From NCBI GenBank assembly GCA_040386295.1, contig JAZKFR010000040.1, forward strand, positions 1 through 8,757: a DNA stretch of 8,757 nt. Direction: 5' to 3'. Each line of letters opens with the position of its first letter. Positions within the stretch are counted from its first letter, which is position 1. Under the pieces are notes generated by a model. It searched no databases, had not been told where the DNA came from, and saw only the letters and a list, made by a program, of their open reading frames with translations. Made by a program: the position numbers and the translations under genes. The DNA comes from JAZKFR01 sp040386295. Lineage in GTDB: Bacteria; Pseudomonadota; Gammaproteobacteria; Burkholderiales; Rhodocyclaceae. Of this stretch, positions 6,643 through 8,757 are shown in pieces.

Positions 6643-6698
6643 GCCAGCACCCTGCTCCCTCGCGCTGAGCAAAGCGCGCAGCGAACAGGGTGCTGAAC
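6643..6698 (+). terminator. Nested stem-loop just after ppsA
   Basis: CAGCACCCTG (6645-6654) and CAGGGTGCTG (6686-6695) are exact reverse complements. Within the 31-nt loop CGCGCT (6661-6666) pairs with AGCGCG (6673-6678). The structure begins 9 nt after the ppsA stop and is GC-rich, but no T-run follows. It is probably the transcript's 3' structure (stabilising or part of a Rho-dependent end); it also resembles a REP-like palindrome. The pairing is seen; the role is inferred. Confidence 0.5.
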
Positions 6699-7000
6699 AG
6701 CTCTGGCCTTACGCAGTCTAAACACCTCGAATGGCACCCTGACACGGGATCAGACCCGCTCTCCAACACCCCACTGCTCAAACCTCACTGTTGCCTACGC
6801 CTACCTTCGCAACGAGCACGCCGCCACGCCGTGGCAGTGTCCCCTGAGCCGCACGCTAGCGTTTGCCGAAAACCAAAGTGCGCGGCAGCGCGCCCACAAG
6901 CTGTCCGGCGTAAAAACAGCTGCTGCTTGAGCAAAACCCCTATAATCCCGCCTCTCTTTAACCGTTTTTCGCTACAAAATCTGCAACGCAGAGTCTGAAG
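6699..7000. other. ppsA-ribF intergenic region without a credible gene
   Basis: A frame opening at GTG 6690 runs to 6998, but its product is rich in Pro, Arg, Cys and His with no recognisable motif and no Shine-Dalgarno site, so I do not call it. Small dyads occur: CGGG/CCCG (6745-6748/6755-6758), GCCAC-gcc-GTGGC (6823-6835) and the palindrome ACGCTAGCGT (6853-6862). The right end holds the probable ribF -10 element. No FMN riboswitch-like set of conserved helices was recognised. Confidence 0.5.
6941..6946 (+). promoter_or_regulatory. Perfect -10 hexamer, probable ribF promoter
   Basis: TATAAT in the context CCCCTATAATCCCG, 54 bp before the ribF ATG. At 16-18 bp upstream there is no good -35 (bases around 6917-6924 read CAGCTGCT); TTGAGC at 6927 is too close. 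It may be a weak or activator-dependent promoter for ribF-ileS with a leader of about 48 nt. Confidence 0.45.
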
Positions 7001-7990
7001 ATGTCATCAACAAGCAAACTCATTGTGCGTCGCGGTCATCAACAGCGTGCGGCCAGCCCTACCGTGCTGACGATTGGCAATTTCGACGGATTACACCTAG
7101 GGCATCGCGCTTTACTAGAGCGCCTAACGCGACAAGCCCAAGTAGACAATTTGCCCGCCACCGTCCTAACCTTTGAACCGCACCCGCGCGCGTTTTTTAT
7201 GCCCAGCTCAGCGCCGCCGCGCTTATCAACGCTGCGTGAAAAACTCGAATTGATCGCCGACGATGGAGTTCAACTCGCCTACGTGTGCCACTTCAACCGC
7301 CAGTTTGCGGCCTTATCTGCTGACGAATTTATTGAAAAAATACTGGTCGCTACGCTGCGCGTTCATCATTTGATGATTGGCGACGACTTCCGTTTTGGCG
7401 CTCAACGTCAAGGTGATTTTGCCCAATTGCAAGCGGCCAGCAAGCGTTTCGGCTTCACGGTTGAAGCCATGAACAGCGTTTCCCTAGACGGCGAACGCGC
7501 CTCTAGCTCTGCGGTTCGTGCAGCACTGGCGAGCGGACGCTTAGCCCACGCAGCGCGCTTGCTCGGACGCGCCTATTCAATTGACGGACGTGTCGTACGC
7601 GGCGCACAACTGGGCAGACAGCTTGGCTTTGCAACCGCCAATATCCGCAGCAAACACGAACGCATGCCGCTACTAGGCGTCTTCGCTGTGACCGTGCATG
7701 GCCTCAGCTGCGGAGTCGTATGCGGCGTGGCCAACCTTGGCTTTCGACCCAGCCTAGGTCAACACGACAAACGTCCGCTGCTTGAAGTGCATTTACTCGA
7801 CTTTGACGCAGACATCTATGGCGCCCATCTCAACGTCCGCTTTCTGCACAAACTACGCGAAGAAATGAAATTTCCCAGCCTAGAGGCGCTCAAAGCGCAA
7901 ATTGCCGAGGATGTTATGGCCGCACAGGCTTTTTTTCACAACACCTCGGGGCAAGCCATGCCCACTGACTCCACCCCAATCTCCCTCTGA
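7001..7990 (+). CDS. ribF: Bifunctional riboflavin kinase / FMN adenylyltransferase
   Basis: RibF phosphorylates riboflavin to FMN and adenylates FMN to FAD in the cytoplasm. The N-terminal nucleotidyltransferase domain (about 1-187) shows GNFDGLHLGH (26-35), TFEPHPRAFF (57-66), GDDFRFG (127-133) and SSSAVRAAL (168-176). The riboflavin kinase domain (about 188-313) shows GRVVRGAQLGRQLGFATANI (196-215), GVANLGFRPS (242-251) and LEVHLLDFDADIYG (261-274), which includes the catalytic Glu262 position. The usual PTAN kinase motif reads ATAN here (Ala211). A short unconserved tail (about 314-329) follows. The 329-residue length is slightly above the usual 305-315. The ATG at 7001 has only a weak GAAG close by. 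ileS begins 9 bp after the stop, so the two genes are almost certainly co-transcribed, the common proteobacterial order. Confidence 0.96.
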   Translation: MSSTSKLIVRRGHQQRAASPTVLTIGNFDGLHLGHRALLERLTRQAQVDNLPATVLTFEPHPRAFFMPSSAPPRLSTLREKLELIADDGVQLAYVCHFNRQFAALSADEFIEKILVATLRVHHLMIGDDFRFGAQRQGDFAQLQAASKRFGFTVEAMNSVSLDGERASSSAVRAALASGRLAHAARLLGRAYSIDGRVVRGAQLGRQLGFATANIRSKHERMPLLGVFAVTVHGLSCGVVCGVANLGFRPSLGQHDKRPLLEVHLLDFDADIYGAHLNVRFLHKLREEMKFPSLEALKAQIAEDVMAAQAFFHNTSGQAMPTDSTPISL

Positions 7991-7999
7991 GTTCGCACC

Positions 8000-8757
8000 A
8001 TGCCCGATTACAAACACAGCTTAAACCTCCCCGAAACGCCCTTTCCCATGCGCGGCGATCTCGCCAAGCGTGAGCCAAAATGGCTGGCTGAATGGCAGGC
8101 ACAAGCGCTTTACCAAAAAATCCGAGCCGTAGCCAAAGGCCGTCCGCGCTTTGTTTTACACGATGGCCCCCCCTACGCCAACGGCGATATTCATATCGGC
8201 CACGCAGTCAACAAAATCTTGAAAGACATCATTATCCGCGCCAAAACCCTCTCTGGTTTTGACGCGCCTTACGTGCCCGGCTGGGATTGTCATGGCTTGC
8301 CGATCGAGCATCAGATCGAAAAACTGCACGGCAAACACATCCCCAGCGAACAAGTGCGCGCCCTATCGCGCAGCTTCGCCGCCGAACAAGTGACGCGCCA
8401 GAAAAAAGACTTCATCCGGCTCGGCATCTTGGGCGACTGGGATCAGCCCTACCTGACGATGAACTACCAAACCGAGGCAGACGAAATTCGCGCCTTGGGC
8501 AAAATATGGGCACAGGGCTACCTCTATCAAGGCTTAAAGCCGGTCAATTGGTGCCTGGACTGCCACTCGGCGCTAGCCGAAGCTGAGGTCGAATACGAAG
8601 ACAAGAACTCCCCCGCAATTGACGTAGCATTTGCGCTTAGCCCAGACAGCGAGCAGCAAGTTGCACAGGCTTTTGGCTTAAAGCAGGCGCCCAAGACGAC
8701 GTTTGCCGTCATCTGGACAACCACGCCCTGGACGCTCCCCGCCAATGAAGCCGTCAG
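8000..8757 (+). CDS. ileS: Isoleucyl-tRNA synthetase, N-terminal part (3' end outside window)
   Basis: The enzyme charges tRNA-Ile with isoleucine, a class I synthetase with an editing domain against valine. The visible 252 residues (of roughly 930-960 usual) run off the right edge with no stop. Seen are LNLPETPFPMRGDL (8-21), DGPPYANGDIHIGHAVNK (55-72) with the HIGH signature at 65-68, VPGWDCHGLPIE (92-103), NWCLDCHSALAEAEVEYED (183-201) and WTTTPWTLPAN (239-249), which opens the CP1 editing domain. The ATG at 8000 gives the standard N-terminus; no Shine-Dalgarno sequence is seen, but the ribF stop is only 9 bp upstream, so translation is probably coupled. In related genomes lspA usually follows; that lies outside this window. 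Confidence 0.97.
   Translation, partial: MPDYKHSLNLPETPFPMRGDLAKREPKWLAEWQAQALYQKIRAVAKGRPRFVLHDGPPYANGDIHIGHAVNKILKDIIIRAKTLSGFDAPYVPGWDCHGLPIEHQIEKLHGKHIPSEQVRALSRSFAAEQVTRQKKDFIRLGILGDWDQPYLTMNYQTEADEIRALGKIWAQGYLYQGLKPVNWCLDCHSALAEAEVEYEDKNSPAIDVAFALSPDSEQQVAQAFGLKQAPKTTFAVIWTTTPWTLPANEAV

Noticed and set aside
6745..6758. CGGGATCAGACCCG as a trace of a transposon end or RAYT-associated flank
   Set aside because: It is only a 4-bp stem with a 6-nt loop; no transposase, target duplication or second end is present.
6927..6946. TTGAGC-TATAAT as a complete ribF promoter
   Set aside because: The spacer is only 8 bp, too short for sigma70; only the -10 hexamer is kept as a candidate.
6690..6998. 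102-residue frame starting at GTG between ppsA and ribF
   Set aside because: It starts inside the stem-loop after ppsA, has no ribosome site, a Pro/Arg/Cys/His-rich composition typical of a chance frame, and overlaps the ribF -10 element.

Overview
The window looks like a chromosomal housekeeping segment of a proteobacterium, most likely a betaproteobacterium of the Burkholderiales. This is inferred from protein character (long type-2 PyrF, CGFS glutaredoxin, S20 starting MANSAQARKR) and from the rpsT...ribF-ileS neighbourhood shared with other proteobacteria. I cannot name a genus from sequence alone.

Layout, left to right. The 3' two thirds of glnS (+, 2-1075, cut by the left edge) ends in a perfect inverted repeat that contains its stop codon. 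It is followed by pyrF (+, 1146-2048). A good sigma70-type promoter overlaps the end of pyrF and drives grxD (+, 2144-2464), which ends at a stem-loop terminator. Next is an unassigned 234-residue single-pass membrane protein (+, 2667-3371). A 200-bp gap with a tandem repeat and hairpins separates it from the convergent rpsT (-, 3572-3838), whose promoter and Shine-Dalgarno site are clear. A 415-bp divergent intergenic region rich in dyads leads to ppsA (+, 4254-6635). A nested stem-loop and a 365-bp gap without a credible gene follow. Then come ribF (+, 7001-7990) and, 9 bp later, the 5' third of ileS (+, 8000 to the right edge).

The functions are core metabolism and translation: glutamine and isoleucine tRNA charging (GlnRS, IleRS), UMP synthesis (PyrF), Fe-S cluster handling (Grx4-type GrxD), a 30S ribosomal protein (S20), gluconeogenic PEP formation (PpsA) and FMN/FAD synthesis (RibF). 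ribF-ileS is a tight transcriptional unit. The other genes mostly have their own spacing and probably their own signals.

I found no CRISPR array, phage, insertion sequence, toxin-antitoxin pair, defence gene, rRNA or tRNA, and no evidence for a novel multi-gene system. The points worth a second look are modest: the unassigned membrane protein, the structured ppsA leader, several strong inverted repeats without U-tracts at gene ends, and a substitution in the conserved PTAN motif of the RibF kinase domain.
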